Shown piece by piece: positions 1 through 13,900 of a stretch of DNA of 64,000 nt (its first letter is position 1; the number at the start of each line of letters is the position of its first letter). The position numbers and the translations under genes are program-made. The DNA is from Hyposmocoma kahamanoa (Eukaryota > Arthropoda > Insecta > Lepidoptera > Cosmopterigidae). Under the pieces are notes generated by a model, which saw only the letters and a list, made by a program, of their open reading frames with translations, did no database searches and was not told the DNA's origin. The stretch lies in NCBI RefSeq assembly GCF_003589595.1, contig NW_020653852.1, positions 2,926,048 to 2,990,047 on the forward strand. Reading direction: 5' to 3'.

Positions 1-621
1 GAGCAGAAAAATATAATCAAATTTAGGGGAAATTATTGATAGAGCATAGAGCAAGTTGTATTGAAATCGATTCACGAATGCACGAGCAATAACGTAACAT
101 ACTTACAATAAACACAGTCGAATTGGGAACCTCCTCCTTTTTTTAAGTCGGTTAAAAATATGTTTACAATACTGAGAAGAAATACATAAATTTATAAGTA
201 CACTACACATATAGAAAACCTGCATTCCGTCGAACAATCGTATCGTACAAGTCATGTCTCGGCCTAAATATTTGGTTAACTGTACAAGATACTCAGTACG
301 TTGCAAATATTTGAAAACCTTTTACTGGAACAGTCTTATCTGTTCCATTATATATATTGTATACACGACTAACTACGAGTTCCCCGAGCAAACTTTTACA
401 AAGGGCTTTTCAAAACGGCCAAATGCCAACGGCACAAGTCACACAGCCATCGAAACAACGAATTTATTGCAAACCAATTTTTGAATCATTGTCATTTAAA
501 TTTATTGTTTTATTTTGTAAACAAAATTCTTGTTGAAAAACCTTTACTTGCATTTTTAGTAGCTAATATGCAGTTTTATTGGTAATATTTTAGCAATAAA
601 ACTGTATTCAGTGTTAATATT
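1..621. other. Unannotated stretch
   Basis: AT-rich DNA left of the ABCA exons, presumably intron. The open frames here look random. I see no exon. Confidence 0.5.
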
Positions 622-760
622 AGACATAACTGGTTGAAGACTGTACCACCTCAGTCAACCGTGACCATGGGACATGTAAAGGGCCCGAAACGTCGGTTTG
701 TTTGAAGAAACAAATATACGCGATTTAAATCCGGAAAAATAGTTTCATTTCCTACACATA
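622..760 (+). mobile_element. Penelope-like element 3' end
   Basis: Shares GTCAACCGTGACCATGGGAC...GGGCCCGAAACGTCGG and the ensuing GTTTGTTTGAAGAAACAAAT hairpin with copies at 14230-14310 and 30530-30660, and more weakly with the end of the GIY-YIG fragment at 24215-24265. Confidence 0.6.
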
Positions 761-905
761 GGACTTGTCAATATATGTCTCAAGATGACAGGCGCAATGG
801 CAGTACTCCTTACTGTAACTGTTATGGACAGGCGTGTCCATTGCCACCAGGCACACCACGACTTGTTCAACCAGGTTTCCGGTGCGCAGCATCGATCCCG
901 GATCT
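761..905 (+). repeat. Dispersed repeat, 'gtctcaagatgacaggcgca' family
   Basis: Shares GGACTTGTCAATATATGTCT..GACAGGCGCA..GACAGGCGTG with copies at 36350-36545, 50205-50345 and 56090-56275; a piece appears reversed at 29820-29860. Confidence 0.6.
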
Positions 906-1842
906 CTTCCACTAGAGCACCTGAGGAGGCGGTAAATACCTCTCCGCGAAAAAAAGGCGTGACGGAAAAGCTTTAAAAAAATAAAAATAACGACAACAGT
1001 AGTGGGCAGTCACTGTTACAGTATCCATATGTCAAAAAACCAATTCAGGATCAGACTGGGCGATCTTATCATTGACTCAAAGCAATTAACAAAGTAGTAC
1101 ACAACTCAAGGGATACGATTTTATTTGTCAATAAGTCAAAGGTCAAAACAGATAAATATATTTTTGTTATTTATTTAAGAGAGTAAATTTCTTCAAAATG
1201 TTCATTAATTGGGTAACAGCATTTTTTATTTAATAATTTGAGTTTATTACAAAAAGTGGTGATTTTTTCTACTGTTTTTAGTACGTCAGATAATTTGTTG
1301 TAGATTTGATATTCTTTATTTGATAGCGTTTGTGTTATATTATTATAGCCTTAGTGGGGTCATTCGCCGATATAATCAGTAAAATAACCGATATCAGGTT
1401 TATTGACAAAATCATCCTGTCTATTATAAGAAGATAACCTAATCAATAAAAAAGTAAAGAAAACGCCATTGAATGATTTGATTCGTTTAATTCAATCAGT
1501 TGCAAAAAATTCTCTTTGTGTATTCGATGCTGATAACTAACAAAAATATTAACTCGATACCGAGTACAATCGGTCAGTACAATCAGTCGGGAAAATCTCA
1601 CAAAAGAAACTGAGCACCCTGTTCGGGTGAATGAACCAGGGACAAATGATCGAGCAACGAATAAACAAAATTTACTAACTGCGGTTCAATTTCAAAACAA
1701 AATAATTCGAATGGTTAGGTTTGTGTTACGGTTAGATTAAAATGAATTTGGCTTATTTGTATAATGTATTTCATGGGGTTACACCACTTTTGCGCTGTTA
1801 TCGGTCAATTTATAGTACCTACTGATAGAAATATTTTTAACT
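906..1842. other. Unannotated AT-rich stretch
   Basis: No open frame of note, no splice-consistent exon and no repeat that recurs in this window. Confidence 0.5.
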
Positions 1843-2057
1843 GCCTCCGGGGCCGAACGGTTACCACGGACTGCCACGCAGAGGTCCCAGGTTCGATTCC
1901 CGGGCCGGGAGACATGTTTGTATGGCCTACATTTATTTCTCTCGTGAGTTTGAGTGTAATTTGTGGTTGTCTATGTGTGTGTCCATGGCACCCGCAACAC
2001 AGGGTTTCCCTAGTGCGGGGCTATGTTGAGTGTGTGCGTTATTTATTTATTATTTAA
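1843..2057 (+). mobile_element. tRNA-derived SINE (family A)
   Basis: tRNA-like head with A box GGCCGAACGG and B box GGTTCGATTCC, a shared body (CTCTCGTGAGTTTGAGTGTA) and an (ATTT)n tail. Seven copies are in the window; this one is near full length. Confidence 0.85.
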
Positions 2058-2744
2058 ATATGACATGGGTCAATCGATATAATGTTTATTCATGTCAAGG
2101 TCGATTCAGTCGACATAATGTGTTCGATATATTGAGATACGTTTGCTGGCTCGCACAAAAAATCCTACCCAGCGTTTGCAAAATGCAAGTAGGTTTTGTT
2201 CTCCCGTCCCACATCGGGCAAATATCACACTTAGTAAAACCTTTTTTTTTCTGAGGTGAAAAAAAAACATGAAAAGAAACCGTTTTTATTCTGAAGTACG
2301 TTTTTTTTTTCTAAAAAAATAAAAATAAAAATATGACAATACGACAATTGTATATATTTTTACTGCATTTCCTCTTTTGTTGTTAATATTATTCTTCATA
2401 GATACATTGCTCAAAATAAATGGGCAACACTCATAGTGTTGTCAATTTGTGCCGAATTCCCCAAACTGCGGTGAATTTCAACTCGATTGAGCATTTTGTG
2501 GGATTGACGTGGGGAAAATGCGAGGATTGTAACATTTTACCTTTTTTTTTAAATGTATCGATTGCTGTTGCATCGCTACTTTGATGATTACTGGTAAAAA
2601 CACTACTTGTTTATTTATCTAAGAGGGATATCAATATTTTTTTCCACATCGCACATATCCCTTGTAAAGCAACATTTATATAGAATTATTAGCTAGCCGC
2701 TTATATAAAATTGCTCGGTAAAATTTGAATGAAGAAAACGAAGA

Positions 2745-2846
2745 CATAAATAAATGTAGGCCATGCAAATATTTCTCCCGGCCCGGGAATCGAACCTGGG
2801 ACCTATGCGTGGCAGTCCGACACGGTAACCGTTCGGCCACGGAGGC
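2745..2846 (-). mobile_element. SINE family A, head only
   Basis: Reverse-strand tRNA-like head (CCCGGCCCGGGAATCGAACC) and the first body bases; the 3' half is missing. Confidence 0.75.
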
Positions 2847-2904
2847 AGTACCTACATGACAAACCAAATTATTCATCCATGCACGTTAGACACTTGACAC
2901 GGAA

Positions 2905-3675
2905 CAGCGGCTTTTCGAGATAGTTTTCGTTATGCAGCCTCGAAATGTTGGAACAATATACCTCCACCTATCAGAAATGCATTGTCACTTTTGTGTTTAA
3001 AAAGTTACACAAAGAGCGTTTATTTAAAATTCAAAAATCTCATCAAACTGGTGGTGTGTCGAGGATATATTTTTGCATTTTGTTACTTATTTTTTAATTA
3101 TAATAATATTACAAATACTTAAATGAGATTTATTTATTATTTATAGTTACTTAAAAATTTATTGATTAGGTATAGGGTATGTGTACAACATTTTTAACAT
3201 AACATAACATTTTTAAATAAAATTGTTTTGTGTTGAAATAGTGCTTATGACAGTGAAATCTAGTTATACATCTGCTATGTTCCGTGTCATGTGTATTTCT
3301 GTTACCGGATCCACTGAAAAATAGTGTCGTACCACCTTCAGTGAGACGACAATAGGCTGAGGGATGATGGATTCTGTAAGAACACAACGCACACTGTGCC
3401 AGTTTTGTTAATTACTATTCATTACATTAATTATTCATTTCAGTTTTCTTTTAAAATATTTCTTTTCTTTAATTCTCATTATATTTGTTAAATAGTTTGT
3501 AATGAGGCCAGTTGCTTTATATCTAATATTGTAGTCGCAAATTGTTATGTATTTTAAAGTAATGTAGTGTACTGTGATTTTATACGGAATGAATAAATGA
3601 TTTCAATTCTAATCCATTTCGTTCTGTTTCGTTCCGTTCAATTCCATTCCTCCCTATTCCATTCTATATTTTAAA
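2905..3675 (+). mobile_element. CR1/L2-like retrotransposon 3' remnant
   Basis: The frame FRYAASKCWNNIPPPIRNA...KSYTKS is the usual reverse-transcriptase C-terminus of CR1/L2-type elements (like a 'WNSLP..IR' motif). It is followed by an untranslated tail ending in a degenerate ATTCC/ATTCT run at about 3600-3670. Confidence 0.6.
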
Positions 3676-4802
3676 ACAGACTCTCGATTTCACTGATCGT
3701 ATCCCATCACTGCTTCATATTATTAACTTATATAATATTATTATTATTTACAGCAATAAGTCAATAGATTTTGGTGTAACAATTATATTATATGAATTTA
3801 TATTAATAGTAAAATATAATAGTAATAGTAATAGTATAAATGGTATCTGAAATTAGTAATATATATTAAGTATGTTTTGTAATATAAATTCATCTCGATA
3901 TTTCGGATCGCTACATGGCCACTGGTTGACTGACTCTAAGAACAGAAATACCTATATAAATAGTTCACTATTCCATATAATTAATGTTATTATTTAAGAA
4001 GTGTTTTATTCGTAAGCATGCAACTCGTAACTCTTGTTTTCAAGTACTTGGTACTTGGTGTAACGGACTGGTGTCCGCAACTCGACGTCAAGGCGCCTAT
4101 TTTGCGTTTGTTTTCAAGTAATTAGTATAGGTTTTGATTATTTCCTGTACACTCATTGGCTGGCGTCTTGGCCAATGAAATCGCTGAGCACCAGCCAATA
4201 AGGCACTAGGGTAGGAGTGCTGGAGGGAGAAGGAGATGTAAGGGGAGGTTTAGAGGGAAGTTAGAGCAGTAGATCACTTAGTCGTTGAGTGAAGACAAAA
4301 TTCTAACAATTCATTTTGTTAAGAATTTCTGTAATACGTTGCTAAATTAATTAATTTGTATGAAGTCATTGTGGTGTTATTTTTCGAATATGAAAGCTTA
4401 TGAGAAATCACGTGTTTTAAATTATACTCCAGTATTATTTGAGCTTGCATAAGCCATCTGTTTCACACTTGTCTACCCCTTTTCGCTGTCGACGACTACG
4501 TTCATCTCCAGTACTTACTTACCATTGTCACTCACTTTTTACCGACAAAATATCGACCGAAAATATCGTGTAAATATAAATAAGTCATACCGTAATAAAC
4601 TAGTAGTTTAGGTGACTTACATAATGAAAGGCATTAAAATACGAGTTTGGGTTTATGAATCGAGCCGACAGGCGAGTTTCATAAAAACATCACACTGTAC
4701 AGCCGCGACCATAAACTCGTATAATTCTCATTGTTTGGTACGGGTCACCTACAGTCCAGCACATAGACCAAATGCGGATGGGGTATTGAAAACAGAACTC
4801 AC
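3676..4802. other. Unannotated stretch
   Basis: AT-rich intron sequence with a short (ATAGTA)n-like run near 3815-3840. No exon found. Confidence 0.45.
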
Positions 4803-4911
4803 CAAAGTTGTAATGGGGTCCAATCATGGAGTCCTCGGATTGGTAGTCGTACACTCGGAAATTTTCATTCATCTTTATAGTGTAACGCAAATGACTGGGC
4901 AGTTTTGTTTC
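4803..4911 (-). CDS. ABCA coding exon 4
   Basis: 109 bp after a TTTAACAG acceptor, encoding 36 residues (LPSHLRYTIKMNENFRVYDY and on) plus one base before a GTGAGT donor. I found no following exon to the left within the window. Confidence 0.78.
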
Positions 4912-7900
4912 CTGTTAAAGAAAAACACGTAATATTAAAAAACTCCAAACCAAAACACAGCTCTCCTTATCACTAACTAATCGATATTTTCAGCGAATTT
5001 GAATTATCAATGCATTCGAACAAGCGGCAGTCGTTTCTAAGCCTGGCAATACACGTCCGATTTTTCCATACAATAGTCGGATACGATAAACTGCTCCGAT
5101 TCTCGGAAGGCGTTCGTACCATACATTTGTTTGAACACCCAATACACGTTCGATCCAATAATCGGATCGACGATTTTGTAGCCGGTCCGATTGTCGACGA
5201 TTGTCGACCCAACAAAACGACCAAATATGCATTTAGTAACAGTAATTCGTCGTCTGTCTTTTTCTTCTATCTCTTTCTGCGCCGTATGCGATCAATACCT
5301 TCGCGATGATAGCTCTGAAACGACAGAGTTCAGAAAAAGTCTGACTAAAGAATCGGAAGTGTACTAAGTAAACACGATCAGATAATCGGAACCGACCGAC
5401 TGTCAGGGTCGTATTCTAGACCTCTACTCAATAATCAAGTCAGGACTTGAGTATTGCAGTGAGCACTGAAAATCATACTCAACTCCTTGCCATTAGGGTC
5501 GTATTTCCAGTGCTTGAAATCATACTCAAGTCTGCTCAAATCCTGACTTGAGCATTGAGTACAGTTCTGGAATACGACCCTCAGAAACGAAATCTGACGT
5601 GTATTCCCGTGCTAAATCAGAATCAGCCGTCGCCGGTTGCGTAAGGACGCGATCGGAAATTCATAGGAAGCAAATTTGTTGTCGGTCTGTGTCGAGCAGC
5701 GTTCGTGCGAGTCGATGCGAAATGCACGTCTTTTTCGCTCCGTTCACGGGCATAAAGCGTTTTCCATCCATAACATTAACCTTAGAACTAAGTCCAAACT
5801 CATGATACCACGATTTCGTTTAACTAAGGTAAACGATTATTTTACGGGGAACTGTATACGTTTTTACAATAAGATTCCGGAACATATATTAAGATTACCA
5901 TTTCCTAAGTTTAAAATTTGCATTAAAAGTATATTAATTGAGGTCATATTAGAAAATTGAAGAGTATTTGTTAGATAAAGATGTAGGGAAAGACAATATG
6001 AGTCTAGATTCCACACAATTATGATTCAAAGTGTATCCCATAGCATATAAGCTTATTTGAAAAGAGCAATCCCTAGAGTCTCTTGACCGTTCGTCTCAAG
6101 GAGGTCAGCGTAGTGAACTTAAAAAATGAGGTTTTGAAGTGTAAAAATTTTACTGGAATAAATTATTATTTAATACTAATAATAACGCACACACTGAACA
6201 TAGCCCCGCACTAGGGCAACCCTGTGTCGCGGGTGCCATGGACACACACAGAGACAACCACAAATTACATCCAAACACATGAGAGAAATAAATGTAGGCC
6301 ATACAAATATTTCTCCCGGCCCGGGAATCGAACCTGGGACCTCAATGTGGCAGTCTGGCATGATGACCGTTCGGCCACGGAACCTGTTATTATTATTAGT
6401 TATTACAATAACTTCTTTGACTTTCTGACCAGCTTAATCTGAGTTAATAAGTGTAATGACCCCCTAACTTGTTATCTTTTAAACCAGTCACTAATAATGT
6501 TAAAGAACAATGTCCAAGTTCTGTATAGTCCTGGACCAGCTAAAAAAGTCGACGACCATCAATCGCAGATACAGGGTTTGATTTGTATTTCCATATATTT
6601 TCTGATTATGCTGGATTTCTTTTTTTTAAATTAATGGAAACTTCATTTTAATACTTTGATTGAATGAATTTAGATTTACTACGATAGACGAATGAGATTA
6701 AAATGGTGCAAAAAAAGTTGCGACGTTGAAAAAAATACTTTAAATAAATTTAATGTGTTGTTAATCGGCCTAGTATGATTGTATGAAGAAACTAGTGGTC
6801 ATAGTTTCGCACCCCTCATGGAAGAATGGCAATGGAGAGGATGTGGGTTATATTTATTATTTTTCTGTATCTAATGGAGCAATAAACATTTTTGATGTAA
6901 TTCCACTTATGCCATTCTTCCACGAGGGGTGTGATTAAAGGACTATCCATACACATCAGGGCCGTGCCCGGGACGTGGACGGGGCGTGCTTCTTTGTATG
7001 AAATGCAGGCCCGTCCCGGCGCCCCGGCTCGGACACGGACATGTGTGAACGGGTTCATATAAAATGTACGCAACGATATTTTTTTGAGCCCCTAACAGGG
7101 CACGACCCGGATATGTGTGGATAGACCTTTAGAGTACGATTCAAGAACCACACAGTGACTTTTTCGCCCAAATCGCGCTCCTATCCTTTGTCCTTGTATT
7201 GTATTGTAATGTATTTGACGCTGTCCTCAATGTTGTGACAATACATTATTATTTATTGATAAAATACAATGAATGCGCGCATTATTATGCCAACCACAAA
7301 CAGTAACTGTTATCTTAATTATTTATGGTTTTATATTTGTGGTTTTTAACTTAGTTAACTTGGAAAATAATTTGAGTTTAACTTTTATAGAGTTTGAAAT
7401 AGGGCTCTTTCCATTCTTGTAATACCGCACTGCTATTACAATAGTGTTATATTATATACCATTATTGAACGTAAAATTTTATTTATTATCTCTACACGTT
7501 AATAAAACTGTTTTTAGATTATTGTAGGAAACAACTAAAAGATATCTACTTAACTGAAAATGAGACACGCTCTATGTGAGCTAGTTCTGGTGAAAATAGT
7601 CCTTATTCAAAAACATAAAATTATTTCTCTTTTATTTTTAAATATATTTGGCAAGTAGGAAATTGTTTGTAATAAAGTATAACCTATACATACGTTTTAA
7701 TTATCTTTCACGGGAAACGAGTAATTAGTTTTTCGTCGATTCTGAGAAAAAACACTAATGTATTAACAGTAGGATATCATCGTTCGTCCCACTTATGGGT
7801 ACGGGTCTCCTGTCAGGCGAGGGTTTGAAGATTTCACACGTTTTCCGTGGGTTATGAACCTTATTCGACGTGTAGGTTTCATCACGATTTTTTCCTTCGT

Positions 7901-10900
7901 CAAAAACTCACGACAAATTTGAAAATAAGTTTCGCACATAAATTCCGAGAAACTCAAGAGGTGCGAGCCCGGACTCGAATCCACGGCCTCTGTTTGAAAG
8001 GCGGTCGGTCAAACATTAGTCTACCAGTTTTTTAGTAATATGCCACTGAATAATATATTCTACTGAAATCGAAATATCCTCACCTCAACATCGTGGAATA
8101 TGACGATTGAGTATTGGTCTAAATGCATGTCATTTATTTTGTTCTTCGATTTCTTTCTCGTGGTCACAAAATAATCAAGTAAAGTTTCATTTTCAACACC
8201 TATGTAATCATTCATAAACCTGGAATCTCCTGAAAGTATAATATTATTATCGCACTGCTATTACAATAATGTTGTAACTCAAAATATGTGAAATTTAATA
8301 TTATATAACTATTGAATGTAAAATTTGATTCTCTACACGTCAAAAAAACCGTCGTTAGATTGTTGTAAGAAACAATCAAAAGATATCTACTTAACTCAAT
8401 ATGAGACACATTTCATGTGAGCTATTTCCGGCCAAAATAATCCTTATTCAAAAACATGAAATTATTTTTCCATTTTATTTTTCAATATATTTTAGAAATT
8501 GTTTAAGTGTCTATAATAAGCTATAACATCATTGACTTACAAATAAATGGACGACGGGTCTAATACAAAAACCACGAAAAAAATGTCCCAAGTCAACCTA
8601 TTCGAAATTTAAATTGTAATGTCCTCGCAGTATCGCGCTGTCAGTAGAACAAATGAAGACTAAAGCGGAGTGTCGCGCTCTGTATACGATTTTAGCGCCT
8701 TACAAGTGCGGACACTTTTTAGCGCGGACCCGACGTCCATATAACTGTAAGTCAATGTATAACATATAAATTTTACTGTTTTCTTTTTGTGGAAAGTGAG
8801 TAATTTGTTTTTCATCGATTCAGACAAAGTCCTCTTTTTGAGTTAATACACTATTGTATTAACAGTGCGTTATGTACATAATAAGAATGACAAAATAATC
8901 ACGCGCCGTACCATGAACTTTTATTACAGTTCAGTATAGGTTCGTAACGACAAAAAAGCCGGATGGTAATATATACTTCATGTAGCGCTGTCTCACAACG
9001 ATCCATTTTAGGTCCTAAACTGGGGGGTCTACTCTCGATTTCCGTCCGAAACAATTACTGCCAAATAAGCAATACTTGACCAAATGAAAAGACGCGTGAT
9101 GCGAATGAAGCTTCATACTGGATACTTGTCTTTTAATTTTGTCGAATATTACTTATTTGACAGTAATTGTTTCGGACGGATGTCGGAGTATGTCGGCGAG
9201 TAGCCCCCCTGAATCGTAATAAGAATTCATGGTAAGGCCCAAGGACTGGTTGCTGGTATGATTAGTAGCGCGTAATTAGTGTGACGATTTCAAGAGTTAT
9301 TTTATTTTATAGTGTATAATATTATTCCCATTTGTCACCACCTGGTAACATATGGGTTTATGTCTCCAGTGAAAATCACCACTGGCAACAACTGAGACTT
9401 TTTTATCCCATTTGTCACCACCTGGCCCCGTAGCATGGCTACGCATGATAGTCGCGACGTGCGATAAAATTGAAAAAAGCGCGTGCTATTGGGTATCTTA
9501 ATTAGATCTGATTGAGGCAGCCAATAGCGCGCGCTTATTCCAATTTTATCGGGCGCGTCGCGACTATCATGCGTAGCCCATGCTAAGGGGACTGGCAACA
9601 TATGGGTATTTTTTCCCATTTGTCGCCAGTAGAAATCACCTCTGGCAACAACCGGGATTTTTTATCCCTTTTGTCATCACCTGGTAACATATGGGATTTT
9701 TTTTCCATTTGGAACAGTGAGAACAAAAACAGTGGTGACAACTGAGAATAAGCCTGTTGAAGTGAAAAAATATAAAATATATAAAAAAAAAATGATGTAA
9801 CATTAATATGTTTGTATGCCTAATGTTTGGCCAGACACAGTGAAACTATACTAAACTTATTTTGTCCTTATTACCTTCTATACATAAATAAAGCTTGAAT
9901 TAATGAATGAAATATTCTTTATTGCATATTAAAAATTACAATGACAACACAGAACAGTAATGTAAGTATCACAGAGTAAGATAATGTACAATAGGCGGCC
10001 TTATTGCTAAGTGATAATTTCTTCCAGGCAAACTTAGGATAGTAATTTAACTGTTGATAGAAATTCAATAGGGGGTGCAACCAAAGAATATCTTGTAATG
10101 AAAGTGGTTATAAATAAATACACTACTCATCAATAAAGTACATATATAAACAATAGTCATAAATACACACATTATTAGTATAAATACTTGTGTTTTCACT
10201 AATGAATTACAAATAGCGCTCGTGGACCACAATAATTCCTGTACCAGAGCAACGGATTGCACTCTGGGGTGCTACTCAGAACACTTAAACAAAAAAATTC
10301 GTTTCCTAAATCCATCCTACCAGGAATTGAACCTGGAATCTACTCCAGTATTAACCACTGGGCAAACAGAGACCGTCATCATAATATTCTTGACCAATAC
10401 ATTCTTATTGCAAAAAGATTTACATACCAGAAATGTTGTTGGACCGGAATAAACGTAATTTTGGCCCAACTCTGTCCATAAGCTGCCTCGTTATATTTGT
10501 ATCAGGGGTGTATAAAATTAGATTTAAATTAGTATACACCAAATCTGCGACTTTAAGCGTGTAAGGTTCCTGTAAGAAAAATAATAATTAATTTACAATC
10601 AAAATGGAATAATAAAGATTTCTGTAAAGCCCTAATTGTTTAATATAAAAGATTTTTCAACATACACCATAGCTTACACAGTAAAATAGTAAAATTAAGT
10701 TTATAAGTGTAAAATACTTTTTAACTTTGTTTCGGTTACATTGCACTGGTTATAGTCCACAGCAGACAACACATACATAAGTTCATAACATATCAGTGAC
10801 CACCCTAGTGCACAAATAAATATCTTTTTTCTTCTTTTCTTTTTCTAATCTTTCTTATCTCGGTATATTCTGTATAAAAGCACCTGTCTGTCATTCTTAT

Positions 10901-13900
10901 AAACCTAAATTGTACTGCGTATAATCATGTGTCAATTAGTTCTGGGTATATGTTTTCCCAGTGGATATTGTATGCCCATTTAGAAGGCAACTTGGTGTAT
11001 TACATAATAGTTTTTGAAAATGCACCCACAGGACTTTACAATTTGCCCCTTTTACCACAAATAGGCGCAACTGAAAATTAAGTAAAAAAATTTCTTTTTT
11101 GTTTTCTCTTCTCAGTTGGTAAGAGTGGCAGCCCCGGTATGGCAACCAATGCTGGTTCAAGTCCAGTCACATCGAAGGAATTTTTCTTTGTGTTTGTACG
11201 ATCATTATATAAATAATAATAACTTTATTCACCAAGTCCAATTCAGAATTCAATGTTCTTATTGACCTGGTTCAATTCTGTTCTTAATGTGCCAGACAAC
11301 CACACTCATTACTTGGCCTCGAACTATGTACAATATCCACTGTACTGTCAGATAACAAAAAAGTAACGAGAACGGAACTCTCCGCCCCTTCCTAGCTTTC
11401 GATACCACACCACGCCCCACACACTGACAGTCACATTGACTGAACGGCACCATGGCTGTCGGTGAGTCGTTTTCGCGCTAAGACGGCTTTGATATTTGAA
11501 TACAGTTTTCATTTATACATCATTCACTTGTACGGTAATATATAACATCATTTACGTTACTATTTATAATGGTCGTGAGTTGTGCGGCGTACGGCTGTTT
11601 TTAATCATCTAAACGGGATAAAGGGAGGAATTACTTTAGTTTTCCGAAAGATGAGTCGCAGTTTGTAAAAAAAACTTGTCTGAGACCATTCCGTTATTGT
11701 TTCCTTTATTTATTTAGTACAGAGTAATACACTATTACAGACTTATTATATCAATAAAATGAGACGCCATAACTTCGTGAGCTAATAGACAAGGGTCCTC
11801 GAATTTTCAATTTGCATTGCCGATAAATATTATGTAGTGAATATACCTAATTATCAAGTAGGTAATGATAAACTTGGACACACAATTTCAAATACCTTGG
11901 TTACCTTATTTAAAAGTACCTGTCCAAAATACAACATTTTAACAGCTTTTAATATGTTTTTTAAATAAATGTTCAACATTATTTTAATTAGTGAATTCAT
12001 AAAAAATATAATATTATATATCGATATAAATACCTAATAAACAAGTGTAATTATTAGGATTATATTAATAGAATTATAGATAACAGATTCGCGTTAAAAT
12101 GTTCACTATGTTGCCGCTCCGACCACGTAACGTAAATAGTACGAGAAAGTGATGGGTAACCCTGCCACTTCACGCCCACATTTGCGCATGTGAAGATAGC
12201 GCCTTGCTGTATGTAGTAGTAATAGTAGTAGGTAAATAACTTTCGAACGTTGCCGTTATATGAAGTGTCCAGGGTGTGGTACTGTAACTACTAGTCAACG
12301 AAAGCCATTTGGGGGTCACGACCTAGAACACCCAGACTAATTTACAATAGGTAATTTCTCAAATCTAATTCAAGCCGATACCTCCAATGAACACTACGCC
12401 TTTTGGACCTGTTCTGTTTTTATTGGGTTTTTTTGTTTCTTTTAATTTCACAAAATTCGTTTCTTTGTTTCGTTTTTTTTTTTCCACAAAATTCGGGAAG
12501 CATACAACAAAAATAACAATGAATGAAATCGTTAAAAGATTAAATTTGTGTATACAAGAAAATAGAGCTCATTTCGAGCAACTAATTAATTAGATTACCA
12601 TTTTTTTCGTTTTATTAAAATATGTTAAGATTTCATGGTTTATTTTTCATTTAATTAACCAATTTTGTGAGAGAGAGTTTATTCTTATAATTAACCCTAT
12701 CGATCGATGCAATTAAAAGTGCAGGGTGCATTTTTTTCAGATTAAATCGGGTTCGATTCCCGCGTGTTGCTAGAAATTTTCTAAAATCTATGAATGCAGT
12801 TTTATTTCTTTTAAAAAATAAAGGAATGTTTCCTTTAAGTAAAAATTTCTATCTCCAGTATTTAGAGTACTTTCCCTCCAGGTGGCATTACAAATTTCCA
12901 CCCTGTATATAAAGCTACAAATCCTGACTCACTTGGAAAAATAGAACGCATACTTCCCGATATGGTGGAAAAAAGATAATTATACCGTTGTACGCGGATA
13001 GGCTTCAAGGCAAAGAATCAAATATGAGAAGACCTGAATGTGGAAAATGTAAACAAGTGATCAACGGCCTGCAAAAACTATAATACATGGGGGGGATTTT
13101 TGTGTATTTTTATGACATACACCTTGGTCAATTTCCGCAGAAAGTAAAAAATGTTTTTTAATATGGCTGCCATATAAGTGTTTCTTTCATTAAAAATAGC
13201 TGCCGAAAGAGATTTGCTCTGATTCAACTGAAAATTGGCATGTGAAGGCCACTAGAAATAATTTATTATATAATTATTTCTCATTATTTTGTAAACTAAC
13301 GCTCACTTATCGAAGAGTAGTGTAAAATGACATAATTGGACAAAAAGGATCCAATGCACATCCAGTCACTTTCGAGATATGGCAGTTTGAAGTTTAAAAG
13401 TATTTCTCACTCTCGTTTATTTTCAAAACATAATGTCATGTAACTCCGGAGATATTTATATAACTCATTTTTTGATAATTTTGTGGATTGGATCCTTCTT
13501 GCTTAACTATGTCCATTTGTATGAAATTTGTAATGTTAAGAAAAAATAAAGTAATTAAAAATAGAATAGCTGAATAGGTTCTGGATTTGTTCCTCAATAG
13601 GATCAACTTGGGGAAATTAACTTTTTTTGTTGATTCCGGTTTAGGTGATTGGGGTAGTGACTGGGAATAAATTTCAATGCTTTTACCATTGACTTACAAA
13701 TAAATGGACGACGGGTCTAATATAAAAAGCACGAAAAAAATGTCCCAAGACAACCTATTTAAACGTAGTGACATTTAAAGGAATATGAAAAAGCTAAAAC
13801 GTTGAATTTAAATTGTAATGTCATCGCAGTACTGTCTAATTTTGCTTGCTTCGCTGTCAGTCGAACAAACGAAGACTAAAGCGTGAATGACGCTCTGTAT

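Noticed and set aside
1843..1915. Possible tRNA gene with a GGTTCGATTCC B box
   Set aside because: Seven copies share the same 3' body and (ATT)n tails; it is a SINE.
9335..9619. 94-codon minus-strand open frame
   Set aside because: It runs across a minisatellite and a palindromic MITE.
12387..12593. 68-codon plus-strand frame ending NRAHFEQLIN
   Set aside because: Phe-rich T-run start, no known family, no promoter or splice support.
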